Assembly (NCBI GenBank): GCA_027946365.1
Contig: JAPEUQ010000002.1
Coordinates: 1,984,001-2,048,000 of the forward strand
DNA from: Kalmusia sp. IMI 367209
Lineage: Eukaryota; Ascomycota; Dothideomycetes; Pleosporales; Didymosphaeriaceae
Direction: 5' to 3'
DNA length: 64,000 bases
Part shown: piece after piece, positions 23,594 through 35,741 of the stretch
Numbering within the stretch: the stretch's first letter is position 1
Layout of the letters: the number at the start of each line of letters is the position of its first letter
Program-made: the position numbers and the translations under genes
Notes under the pieces: model-generated
The model's input: the letters and a program-made list of their open reading frames with translations, nothing else
What the model was told of the DNA's origin: nothing
The model's database searches: none

Positions 23594-26500
23594 TCAGCAT
23601 ATCGCAATCGTGCCCAGCTCCAATCCTCCTTTCTCAACTCTTTCGATCGCTTCGCCTTTCATCAGCCCCTCCACGAATGCAGCTCCAATAAACTCAAAAT
23701 TATCTCCCTTAGGCCTAAGCACAACAGGCATATCGCATCCCGTCAAAACCGCAATACGATCCCCCAGTTTCGCGTACTTGGGTGCCATCCCCAACAATCC
23801 ATTCTTGGTCGTACACAGCCTCCGATCAGCAACAACTCCTGTCGCATCTTTTCCCATCTCATGAAACGCCACTGGGTCAGGGCAGAGGCTGTCAAAATTA
23901 GTAAAGTAGTGGCGAAGTGCAATGCCATGTATCGGGAAGATCGCATTTGGATACAGCAACGAACGAACAACGATATTAAGAGGTGACATTTGAATGAAGG
24001 TGGGCCACTGCTTGACGTCGTCGCGCTGATAAGCATCTTGCGGGACCATCGCAACATAGACCTTGCTATTGTGTAGTGTAGGCACTTCATCCACGGGTAT
24101 CCAAGGGACATCTAGAAGAGAAGGACCTTGAGAGAAATCGTAATTGCTGTCGTGCCAAAGAACACGAGCTAGGGGAAAGCTTGGAACTTTCGTCGACAGG
24201 GATGAGATACGGCCCAGTGTCAGCCGATATGGGGTCTATGGGAGGCTCAATTGGTTCCCAGACTTCGGTCTTGCCTTGGTGGAGCGCAGCAGAGAGTGTT
24301 TCAATGGTGTCAATGAAGACACCTTCGCAAGACATCACCATGCCATCGTCGGAAAAAGTAGGTACAGAAGTACGCGGGCCATTAGCAGCGTGGCGTTTAT
24401 GTCGTGTAAGCATAAGGGTATGAGGAGCATCAGACGAGAGGTCGAATGCCCAGCTTGGAAGGCCATCTAAGCCCATGGGAGTGATGTTCAGTCTCGCTAA
24501 AGAGTTCAAGTTTCCTTCCTCGAGAAATGAAGCCTTTGCGAAGGAAGTATAGACGTTGGGGACTCGGACATCTGGTTGGTAACTGGGTTGAATGCGCGCA
24601 GCTATCCCTTTTGGAAGAATAGCAAGCAGACCATATACCTTGTCACGGGGATCCGTTGCAGCGGCAGATTGAGCCAAATGAATTACGTCAGTGAGAGGCA
24701 GCGCCGCTTTCTCGTATTCATGCTCCCACCTTCGGAGACGTACTAATCGAGAGAAAATGACTGCACAATAAGACGTAAACTTGATAACGCTAGATGTGCC
24801 TCCAAAGGCCGCTGTAAATGTAAGTCCTAGTCCGCCATCGGAGAAGAGGTGATAAAGCTTAGATAATTCCGCGGTAGTGAAATACCAATCACCGTACCAG
24901 AATAGAAGAGCCGGGGCGAGTGCGATCTCCTACCATGTGTTAGCCATACTCGAGGCATGTTCATTATATTATTCAAGCAAGATGATAAGAGTGTAAAAGC
25001 TCTCGAGTATTCTCTTACCTGCATAATCCATAGCCTTTGCCAGTAGGGTTCGTAAAAGAGGGTCGATGCAAGTGTCCACAGAGCACGTGCTGTTTGCTCA
25101 TCCGGTACGAGATCGGCAACCACGTCTCTCAGCTGCAACTCACGGATGCGGTCCAGCCATTCTCTGGCTATATGAAACGTTGGAATCGTAGTCGGAGGTG
25201 GCACGCCTACCCACCCTCTAACTGCAATTGCCTCGGAATATATCATTTCCATCTTTTTCACTTCTTGTGCTCGCTCAACATGATCGTTTTGGTTGATACA
25301 GATGGCGTCGATCCAGATCTTGAGCTTTCTTTCCCTCACCTCAAACGACTTTTGCAATTTCCGGAGGGCAAGGTAGAGGTTCTCACCGACTGGGAAGCGC
25401 TGCCCATTCACGTAGATTTCCCGGCTCTTTTGAGGATCACCCCATACATAACTCAGCGCTATATAGTCTCCCCAGTTGTATCGAGGCTCAAGTGCTTCCA
25501 TATCTTCCATGGGGATATCGTAATTTGCTTGCATCGGAGTGATCAACTCTTCTAACAGCTGATGGCCGATATTCTCTGGTGTATCATGCTTTAATTTAGT
25601 CTGTCCGTTCTTTCGTCGATGGAATATTATGTTGGCGATTTGCCAAACCAGAAGCTTGTCGTGTGTTTGACCCCTGAGCCACTCATTCTTTATTGTCTCC
25701 TTTTCAAGTTTTTCCATAGTGAAACGATGTAGGGGTGTCCAGTCTTCTAAACTGACATTCTCGAGTGTGCATCTCAGAGGCTGATCTCCGTCATTGGATA
25801 TTGCTTCAATAGATAGAACTCGGATCTCTCTACTGTCCATCGCCAAAGGTACGTATTCAAAAGTCTTTTCATTGCTCGCGTCATTTGCTTCCTCTTCCCC
25901 ATCAGATTCAAGTTCTTCTATTCGACCTGTTGAGTCGAACGCGGGACGTGAGTATGACCAGGCTGACGGTGGCCAGTTCGGAGTATGGACCGTACGTTTC
26001 ATGGGTTGTTCCGGTGGCCTAGGATAAGATAAAGAATCTAGCGCAGCAGACTGTTCAGTGCCCGCAGCAGTATTCGGAAGAATGCCATCTTCCTTGGCCT
26101 TTCTCGCACTATCGACCACTGCACGCCTCATCTCCGCCTCCTCGGCTTTGCGATTTTGCATTTCTGCATCAGCCCTCATCTTCGCCCAAGTCCCCGGGTC
26201 AAACTCTTTTGCAAACTCTCGGATCTGCGACAAGGCCGTTCCAGATACCGTCGGTGCACTTCGTTGAAGCGCCTTTTCAAAATGCTCTCTCCTCAATGTT
26301 CGTACCCCATCAGCATTAATGTCAGCGGGGGACGCCTGGCATATGAGGGCGGCTTGCACGCAGATGGTTTGAATATCTGAGCCTGAGAATCCCTTCGTCT
26401 TGCGGGAAAGCTCTTCCCAGTCAACATCATCACTGACGGTTTCGTCGCGCATGCATATGTGGAAAATCTTTTCCCGACCTTCAGGCGAAGGAAGCCCGAT

Positions 26501-28520
26501 ATGCAACCGTGATGGTGTCCGACGCAAAACAGCATGGTCTAGTTGGCGCGGGAAGTTGGTGGCAAGTAGTACAAATGGGGGGGTCTTCATCTTCACAAGC
26601 CCGTCCATTTCCGTGAGAAGCTGATTGGTCCGGCTACGCTCCCAGCTGCGGTCCCCAGGTCCTCTGGCATGAAAAAGAGAATCAGCTTCATCGATGAAGA
26701 TGATGCTCGGAGCCAACATCCTCCCAAGATTAAAAAGTCCTTTTATAGCCTTCTCAGTCTCTCCAACATACATGTTTTCGATATCAGCCGCAGAAGCCGA
26801 TATCATGGTGGCTTGACACTCCCGTGCCAAAACCCGCGCCAGATGCGTTTTTCCTGTTCCAGGTGGACCGTATAGAAGCGCCCCTCCTATGCGACCCTTA
26901 CTGAGAATTCCATATGCAGTACGGCCAGTGTTGACAGGCTGATCGACCATCTGCATGATTGTCTCCTTCGTTTCGAGGTCGAGCTGAATGTCAGACCAAC
27001 CCTCTTCAACACTTGCCGGATCTACCAAGAGGCTTAGAAATTGTTGCTCCCATTTGTACTCCCTGCTATTCTGTTCAACGTCACGAATCGCCTTCTGAGC
27101 CTTTTCGGGAAATCGTGACCATTTGTTGTCGCCTTCCGGCTTCTCGTCCCAGTCCTGAAGCAACTCCGTGCGGCGCTCTACTCCCGATATGGCCTGGATG
27201 ATATCGTCCCCGTCGAACTTCTCTCCTATGTGCTCAGCAAGAAACTCCGCTTCCTGTATTGCTAGAAATCGCGTACCAAAGGTCTTTGATTGGGCTTCTT
27301 CAAGAAAACCCCATTTGGCATAAGGTTCACTGAGCGGCTGCGAGATACCTTTCATTTTCTGCCGTAGCATCCTCTGGAGTAATCGAGTGTTCTTTTCCTC
27401 AAACGCCTTTGTGCTTTCTGTACCGTTCTGTAGAAGATTCATCTGCTCTTCGGTTTTCAGCGGCGCTACAATGATCGCCTCTATGTTGTCCTCGAAAGCG
27501 CCTGAATCGTTACTGGAGGAAATTAAGAGGACTTTGTTTGCAAATTGAGTGGTGACGAATGTTCCTAGATGGATAACAATGTCACTCTTAAAGTCCCCGT
27601 ACTCTCTATATCTTCTGGTGTACGAAGTATAGCTGTTGTAAATATGAGCTTCAGGAATATGAATTATGATAGGCCTGCGAGACGCGGTTTGTCCTTGAAT
27701 GCCTTGCTCTTTTGATTTGGCGATCGGTGCTTGAATGATCTCGCGGAACGGGAATTCAGGCTATATCTTTTTTAATACTTTGGTCCATCGAGAGGAATAC
27801 CAATTGAAAACACACCTTTGTTCTTAGTTTCTTGACAAGATTCGTGGCCTTCGAAGTGAAGCCCGTATCGGCAGGCTCGTCATCAGCAAAACATCTTCGT
27901 ACATAATCTGCCACCCTTTCATCAGGCTTTCCTGCCAGTGCGGTAAAATGCTCAGCAAGGTCTTCCAAGTCATCGATACTCAAGGTAATCAGGTGCGCGC
28001 CAATCTCTTTAGCGAAATGCTCGACGATGGCTTGAAAAAAGGTCGACGCTCCGCGACTGCTGCGTTGATTCGGGATAAGCAAGGATATTTTGTTTCTCTG
28101 AAATTCAGGCGCTTTTGAGTTCAATTGGCCACGCTTGTCACCATTCTTCCGCAAAGCTACATGAAGAGCTTCATATACGACATGCTCCATCTCGAAAGAG
28201 CGATTAGGAGCTTCAGTAGTACTTTCTGTGCTGGCCGATTGGGAGTTTCGGAGAACCAAGGGGATAGTACGACTCTTCAGCTCGTCGGCTGTCACCACAC
28301 AATTCTCCAGAAACCACGTAGGAATCTTGACAGAAGCTTCGTATGTATTTTCAACCCCGGCATCGTCCAGGGACCTCTTGACCTCTCCAATGTCAGAGTT
28401 TGTTGGTGTTGTGTCTCCGGAAGCTTCAGGCGCCAGGCGTATGTTCGTGCCAGATTTTGAAGCCTTCGACCTATGCCGCCAACGAAAGAATGGTATCTTC
28501 ATCTTTGGAGTTACTAACAT
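23594..28520 (-). CDS. AAA ATPase-HET (heterokaryon incompatibility) fusion protein, one frame break
   Basis: Exons are 28520-27816, 27760-25019 and 24929-23594; about 1593 aa. After a unique N-terminal part (1-480) comes an AAA module: Walker A YGPPGTGKTHLARV near 525, Walker B IIFIDEADSLF near 583, a sensor stretch LLATNFP, and an arginine-finger-like RRTPSRLHIGLP near 640. A charged linker follows, then a HET domain: YIALSYVWGDP near 1002, LYLALRKL, IWIDAICINQND near 1055 and RLWIMQ-EIALAP across the last intron. A conserved HET-protein tail (RRLCTTKNGLLGMAP) closes it. HET domains trigger cell death in fungal allorecognition; an AAA module could serve as the nucleotide-dependent switch. 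Within exon 3 the frame shifts by +1 between 24205 and 24165; candidates are the GGG at 24199-24201 and GGGG at 24172-24175. No intron explains the shift. Confidence 0.85.
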
Positions 28521-29513
28521 TCAAATAATTGGGCGAGAATATTAGTTGCTGGAAGAACCCCAAAAACCAATCATGGAAATTTTCGGGTAGCCGGTGTCGA
28601 TAGGAGAAATAGGGATTGTCCACAGACAGACAAGGCTGAGGGTGCACCAGGCTGAAGGTCTTCAGCAGTCAGGTGATGATCGCGGAAACGATATCAAAAG
28701 GAATGAGACGAGACTGCTCAATAATATAGGACTCTAGCTCTACGGAAACGAAGTGCGCGAAGAAGAACAAAAAGGGAAGATGGGACAAAAGGCGGATGTG
28801 GTGGGAACGAGACTGAAAAAGGCTGCCTAGAAGCCGTATTGGGGCTGCATGGTGGCTGCGCTAAGACTGGCGCAGCATGCAGATCTAGAAGGATATCTAA
28901 ATGCCATCGCGTTTCAAGTTTCAGAAAGCCTACATAATGTGCTGAGTGCATTGAGGGAAACGTAAGTGTTTGTGTCCTGGGCTCGAAGGATGCGATACAG
29001 TCCTGTCTATCGGTACCTTGTGCGCCGAATGCGGGAAAGAGGCCGCCCCGCGCCGCTATGCCCTCTACCAACTCAGCCCCAGAACAGATTCGGGTCTAGC
29101 CTTCCGAAGCTCCAGCTGATCAACAAGCCGAAATAAGATATGTAGATTTATCTTCAATGGCGGCCTTTGCCTTTCGGAAATCCGGTAGTGTTCTAAAGCT
29201 AAAATCTTGAGAAGCATTCCAATAGCTGCTGAACATAGCTCGCATTGAAGTTAACCTATGCGCCGGGAAAATCTACCAGCTTTTCGCCTCTAAGTATGAG
29301 AAGGAAGGCAATCATGGGATTGTGCACTTTGCAAAAAGATCGACGCCAGTACGGTCATAAAGCATAGAATTTTGAAGTCAAGACAGGGTTAATAAACACG
29401 CGAAGTCGCATTAAAGAGAATGTGTACTCTAAATCATCATTTACGTCCTTCGTTCCTTTTTAAACTATCCGCGCAGCCTGAAAAACCTATGTTTACAAGA
29501 TCTGAGTTGGCGT
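28521..29513. other. Intergenic region upstream of AAA-HET
   Basis: About 1 kb containing the AAA-HET promoter and the 3' UTR of the WSC gene. The ORF at 28718-29071 on the minus strand is compositionally biased and matches nothing I know. No repeats or RNA genes seen. Confidence 0.5.
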
Positions 29514-30750
29514 TCACCATCCATATTTCTTGGTCGACGTCGATTTAACACTGCTCTTCGCGGTTGACTTCGCTGTAGTCTTGCACGAAGTGGTGGTCTT
29601 CAATGTAGAAGTCTTTTTGACCGAGGAAGTGTACGTTGAAACTGATTTGATGGTAGAGGTTGGCTTCGGCGTACTCTTGGAAGAAGTCTTTGGCGGGACA
29701 GGAGTAGACGTCTTGCAGATTGTCGAAGATGTACTTCGCTTCGTTGTTGTAGTTTTGGGACAGTAATATCCTATGCATGTGGATGATGTCGTCTTTATGG
29801 GGGTAGAAGATGAAGAGAAGGAGGACGACGTCAGACTGGGGGTCGAGGAAGAAGTGCTAGAAGACGGAGTAGGAGTGGCAGTCGACGAGAGACTGCTTGA
29901 AGAAGAGATGACAGGGGGACCGCATGGCTCGGTAGACTCCAGGTTCTTCGCGACGTAGAGCGAAAGGTGATCAAGGCCACCACAGTATTGTGTGCTGTTA
30001 CCCGTGCAAGGTGTGGAGCATTGGGTAGCATCGGCCGCAACAGTACCATTACCTAGCACGACACCGCAATAACACTCGCGTCCAAATTCGGTGCCGGCAA
30101 ACGGAAACCCCTTCGCACCACAAGCGGTCAGGCACGTCTCAGTTGTCATAGCTGTGATATTGAGGTTGTCCCATTCCGAGTAATCGAGAGAGCGACCACT
30201 CCGTGCCTTCGGTATAACATCCGAGTGACAAGTAGTCTTGAGAAATCGCAATGTCATCCGCATCCGTAAATGTAGGATCTTGGTAGATCGAGACTCGATC
30301 TTGTCCACCGCACGCTTGAGTCGAGTCCCCTACGTAGATAAGCATTGATTTTTCACAGAAAACTCGAGCGACATACCGTTACAAGGAAGATTGCACTCCT
30401 CCTCAGGGGCTGCAGAAGCTGAAACGCTTGTACCACAAAAGCATTGTCCTACAATCGTCAGTCGGATGAAACTTGATTCCTTCATTATAGTCACCGTAGT
30501 ACTCAAGACCTGCGTAACGGTAGTTGTTGCCTTTGCAGTATGCTGTGCATTGCTCCACCGTAGCATTGTTAAATTCGAGATCGGCCTTGAATGGAAGAGC
30601 GCGGCTTGCGACGGTGTCCGCGAAGCATCCAGAATACACGAACTTGGTGTATGGATAGACACATGGTGGCTGAGGTGGATTGTTCCTGGACAACAGTGGC
30701 GAGGTTGCGATGGCTAACGTCGCCAAACCAAAAATTGCGTACAGGGCCAT
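29514..30750 (-). CDS. Secreted WSC-domain cell-surface protein (two WSC domains, Ser/Thr-rich tail), one frame break
   Basis: Exons are 30750-30495, 30448-30377 and 30329-29514; about 380 aa. A signal peptide (ALYAIFGLATLAIATSPL) precedes a first WSC domain: FVYSGCFAD, then RYAGLEYYG joined by a 46-bp intron to QCFCGTSV, ending CNLPCNG...ACGG. A second WSC domain begins LSLGCYTEGT and continues SGRSLDYSEWDN, FAGTEFGRECYCG, CSTPCTGNSTQYCGG. The tail is extremely rich in Ser, Thr and Lys, with two Cys near the middle, and ends KYGW. No transmembrane helix or GPI signal is visible. WSC domains are carbohydrate-binding modules of wall stress sensors and secreted glycan-binding proteins; wall or extracellular binding is inferred. 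A +1 frame break sits at the CC of 30201-30202, inside the second domain; one base fewer restores the WSC pattern. Confidence 0.85.
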
Positions 30751-31968
30751 TATACACTATTTCGTGAAAGGTGTGCTGAAGCTTGCGCAATGCAAATGTC
30801 GCAATGATGGGAAGAGTTCACGCAAGCGAGTAACAGTCAATTATATAGGTGGGAAGGTCTACAACAACTTCCTCGCTACGCTTCTGCAGTGTTTTCGTCG
30901 TTCCACACTCGCATCGCAGCTAGACGAAGGCTGAGGGGCGATTATCGTGACAGGGGGGCATTCTAGACTTCCAGCGCTTCCATTGTGTTCAACCTATATT
31001 AGCTGAGCTGTTATAATCGACAGGCACAGCTTCCTCTTTTGAGCAATCTTGCTGCACGACAGCGGCGGGCTGTACCGAAAATTGTGAACTGCATCGTGTT
31101 TCCATTGCCACGGTACTTGGACAGCACATTCTGGGGATATGTTGGCGAAAGTTCGTACCGCAACGTCGTGTTAGACTTATTGGTTAATATCGGAAATGCA
31201 AGTGGAATGTAGCTGATGCAGGACAAAGTATTGAAACGGGTGGTTGGGTTCGGGTGGGGGAAGAAGCGACCCGGCAGCTACAACCCAGTTGCGGCTCGTG
31301 CACACGCGACGCGGGGGCTAAATCTATCCTCGTTCGTCAACAACACTTCATAGCCATCACCACCCGCTCAATCGAGTCCAGCAGAAGCGGGTGTAAGCGA
31401 ACTGCTTGTATATCGGAGACCAACATATGTCTGCGCCATCACCAGATTTGTATGTCGTAGGCATCCTCCGTCAAAACCGCGGAAAGAAGGCCATACCCAA
31501 TTATTGGCCAGTGCCAAGTGCTCATGATAGGTGCCAATGTAGAGAGCTGTCAATCAACACGTGTTTGGTGTTCACGAACAGATGCAAAGGTTGGATACAA
31601 CCCTTCCAAGCACGTGGAATTCTTATCCAATTGCATAGATGCGTGATGCACCTGTCAACGATTGGTAGAATGTTCTTTCCTTTTTCTCTTCCCTTCCTTC
31701 GATCGTTTATGATTCTTTCCTAAAGCTTGCACATGCTCTTTCCTTGCCACTCGCCAATCACCCCATCATTTCAGATGCTGGGGTGGGATTCTTCTATCAG
31801 CCTCACGCATCACTAGTCTCCTAGTGATCGCATCGCACAGGCCCCGGTCTCCTTTCGTGCGGTTATCACTATTGTAAGTCACCCTACGGTGCACTTTGCA
31901 TATCGCTATATGCTCATTGCTCACTAATCCTGCAGGGTACTTGCGCTCAACCATTTCTAGCTCCCAAT
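30751..31968. promoter_or_regulatory. Divergent upstream region, WSC protein/NDR kinase
   Basis: About 1.2 kb between two divergent start codons, so both promoters and leaders lie here. A pyrimidine-rich tract precedes the kinase (about 31,670-31,760). No additional gene supported. Confidence 0.5.
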
Positions 31969-34900
31969 ATGGTGTCTCTCGCTGCCACTAGGAAGAGGAA
32001 AGACGCCCACAATCCCACGACTACCTGTCATGACAAAGGCAAGGTCCGCATTGTCGAACACCAAGGCAGCCGTCGTTCCGATTCATACAATAAACCGCTT
32101 CCTCCGAGGACCATCCTTCCGTCGTCGCGCACCTTCAGCAACCTGCGCCGAGGAAGCTTCAAGCTCTTCTCGCTCTTTCGAAGTAAAGGTAAATGGCGCT
32201 CTGATCTAGTAGCTACGCAAAACTGATTCGTTGCAGGCTCACGACTCAGCCTAGGGCCCACTCTTGCGGACAGAATTAGCTCCAATACGAGTTCTTCTAA
32301 CAGCACCCAGCGTGCCGACGCCGACCGAGACGCTGCTATAGAGAAAAAGGCTGTGCTCCAGCGTCCAAGTGTCCACGAGGTTCCTTTCTCGAAGCCGGAG
32401 CTCACACTGCGAAGGGATGCTTCGTCAATGCTTCAGCTGCCCAGTGCAGCAGGATTTGATGGAGAGTCGGAGCCAGCTATGGACTTGAGGGAAAGACACC
32501 CAGCTGTCTTGCACACGAGTCGGTCGACACCAGGTCTTTCTCAGCAGCTCACTCGAAGGATCTCTGCCAGCCTGTTGCATAATCCCACTGTGATACATCG
32601 ACCAAAGCTGAATTCGCGCCCTACTGTGCTCAACACTAGCATCGTCAGTGATTCTACAGCACTCAGTGCATACGGAAATTGCTGACTGGGTTTCATGCTG
32701 CAGGACCAGAGGCTTGAAGATACACCCGCTGCCCCCTCGTTTCAGGGACCTCCACTGCCAGGCATCATAAGCGACATTCCTAGTCTCCCATCTCAAATCT
32801 CAAGTCTTATCGGAAGCAGCAATCCCCTCAGTCTTCAGTCAACAGCCCCGACTTCGCTCGTATCTTCTGGAGCCCCCCGGTCTGGTGACACAACACAGCG
32901 AGGGAATAATGGATTTCGCCAGATTTCAACAGGAGGCTCTCCACCCTACGAATTTCCGGCAGAACAATTGAACAGCCAGTGGCTGGTATTTCCACGTCAA
33001 GACTCTCCGAGATTATCGCAACCATCAGTTGCAACCGTTGAGAACGCTGCCGCCGCAAAGGTCTTCTTCGAGTCACACTTCAACAACATGCTCGGAGCCC
33101 ACATGACCCCTCGATCCATGCGCAGGCGTAACATAGAACGAAAGTTGTTCGCCATGGCGCTACCCAATGAGCAACGTCAACAAAGGAGACAGGATTGGTA
33201 CCTCGCCGAGAGTATTCACCTGCGCCAAACACGCGTACTGAAGTCCAAGAGTCTCGTCCGACAGAAGACAAAGGGGGTGCATATTTCGAATTACGAGATT
33301 GTACGAGTTCTAGGCAAAGGCAGTTTTGGGGTAGTACGACTTGTGCGCGAAAAGACTGATCCATCTACCGACAGCGGTCATTCCACTGGCAGCAGCTCCG
33401 ACAAGGTTTCTTACGTAGACGGCCCAAACGAATCCGACAGCTCTAGTACCCCCAAACAAGTCTATGCAATGAAGGTCATCAGAAAGTCAGACATGCTTCG
33501 CAATAGCCAAGAAGGCCATTTGCGGGCCGAGCGGGATTTCCTGGTCGCTTCAGAGAATTCAAAATGGGTGGTGCCGCTCATTGCAAGTTTCCAAGACAAC
33601 AATAACCTGTACCTGGTGGGTCATCTTTGCATATAAGCTATACGCGAAGAACACGCTGATCATCGTACAGGTTATGGAATACATGGTTGGGGGCGACTTC
33701 TTGGGTTTACTGCTTCGCGAGGACATCTTAGACGAGACCGTTGCTATGTGGTATATCGCCGAGATGATCCTCTGTATTGAGGAGGCACACAAGATGAATT
33801 GGATTCACCGCGATGTCAAACCCGACAATTTTCTCATCACTTCTTCGGGCCACCTCAAGATTTCGGACTTTGGCCTTGCATTTGATGGCCACTGGACTCA
33901 CAACCAGACGTACTACAACGAGCAACGCTACAATCTGCTCCGTGACCTGAAATTGAATGTTCAAGGTGAGTCGCACCGGAGTGTGTACCGCATGCGGGCG
34001 TAGGTTCACTCGTGTGATCTTTATAGGTGACGCACAAGACTGCCAGGAAGAACAAGAAAGACATGAGCACCGCAAGGCATTGGACCTTATCGGTGGGAAA
34101 TCTGCCCGTGAAAGGCTTGAGGCCAAACAGGATGGCGCAAGCGGGCCTATCCTTGACTGGCTGAATCGGACGCAGAGACGACAATTCGCGAAGAGCGTGG
34201 TGAGCTACCCCAGGCCTAACACAGATGAGCCATGCACTTAATGTATATCTAGGTCGGTACGAGTCAGTACATGGCGCCTGAGGTCATCAGAGGCGAGAAC
34301 TATGATGGTAGATGCGACTAGTGGAGCATCGGTATCATACTCTACGAGTGCCTCTACGGCTGTACCCCATTCTTCTGTGAGACCCGACAAGCGACCAAGG
34401 CAAGAATCCTAGTACGTACCTCTATACTTTTGACAAGTTATATACTGACCACGGCAGGACCACAAGCGCTGCTTACGCTTTCCCCCAGATCAACGCTTTT
34501 CCCGACCAAACATCGACCGCGTCCCACTCACACCCGTGTCCCGCAACGCAATCGACCTCATAACGCGCCTTCTCGAGGAGCGCCCCGAACGCCTCTCTGC
34601 CAAGTGCTACTGCGAAAACGACTGGATCCTGCGCAACCGTACTCCCGGCGCTCGGCGCGTACGCAACGTCAACTGTACAGGCCATATCGTCTTTTCCAAT
34701 GACGCTGAAGATATCAAGAGCCATCCCTTCTTCCGCACAATTCAGTGGCCGACCTTACACCTTGCACGCCCGCCATTTGTGCCGAGAGTGCATGGCGGTC
34801 AGCCGATTACGAAGTACTTTGACGACGAGGCAGAGATTATGAGTGCGAGTGATCACTTGGATTCGAGTAGCTATGATCACGGGCCGGAGGGTGGAGATGG

Positions 34901-35235
34901 GGCCGATGGAGAGAAAGACACCGACAGTGGCGTCGGTGAAGGAAAGGCCTGCGAGGGGCCGGTAAAAGTGAAGAAGCTGCAGAGGAGGAAAAAGGACAGA
35001 AAGAGGCCAAGGGATAAGTTGCTTCGGGATCCGCAGGTTGGCCGTACGGTGTTGGAGTTGCGGAAGAAAGGTGAGTCATCTCTTGATACGTGCTGTATAC
35101 GAGGCTAATAGAATACTAGGTGCTTTCGTGGGGTATACGTACCGGCGACCTCGGTTTACCCTACCCGAAATCGAGAATAGTATGGCGATGAGGGCTCCAA
35201 TGGTCAGACCGAGCTTGGTATCTATCTGTGCGTAA
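31969..35235 (+). CDS. AGC/NDR-family serine/threonine kinase with an in-frame TAG in the kinase domain
   Basis: Eight exons: 31969-32188, 32237-32643, 32704-33615, 33671-33965, 34027-34199, 34253-34411, 34458-35070 and 35120-35235. All junctions keep frame; 964 codons. A long Ser-rich N terminus precedes an NDR-type helical region (FFESHFNNML near 330) and the catalytic domain: GKGSFGVV near 413, HRDVKPDN near 559, DFGLAFDGHW near 580, a long NDR insert, and activation segment VGTSQYMAPEV. The C-terminal AGC extension is present. At 34319-34321 an in-frame TAG (codon 692) follows YDGRCD, where the family has Trp or Tyr before WSIG. One base change from TGG would give it. If real, the product lacks subdomains IX-XI and the C-terminal extension and should be inactive. 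Everything downstream is conserved, so the stop is recent or an error. NDR kinases act in polarity, septation and morphogenesis; which branch this is I cannot tell. Confidence 0.8.
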
Positions 35236-35741
35236 AAGCGGGAGATGGTGTAGCTGAGGTCTGTTTTGGGCTCGGTGACGTTCGCGTTCTTACTATTGTT
35301 TTCTTATTGTTAGATCAACCTCAGGTTCCTTTGTCGTCGTTCAACCGCTTCCTGCACGTCTCCACTTTGAATAACATAACTTTCCAAGTCACTCTAAAGT
35401 CTTTATACGCATCGTCTACTTCTGAGCGCTGGTTACACGAATCGTGCTCCCTCTAGCTCTCCTCCTACATTTTTTAACTTGTATCAAGTAGATATGCGAA
35501 GAGATGTATTTATTTATATGAATTGGTGTAGTGTTGTTCTAAACACAGGCAGATGGCAATTTCCATGTCATTACCCGAAACACTTTTCGCCAACATACTA
35601 TACAATAAGGATATGAATACAAAAACCAAACACCCAGCCCACCCAGGGTATCATCCAATTCCCACGCCATGATATCCAAAGCCTACTCGACTACATTTCC
35701 GCCGCCACACCCTCCTCTCCAACGCCTTGCATCATCTCATC
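35236..35741. other. Intergenic region, convergent genes
   Basis: About 500 bp between the kinase stop (+) and the RapZ-C-like gene stop (-). It should contain both 3' UTRs. Nothing else seen. Confidence 0.5.

Noticed and set aside
34311..34321. A tiny intron removing the kinase TAG
   Set aside because: A GT-AG pair could be drawn here, but it would be only about 14 bases long, far below a workable intron.
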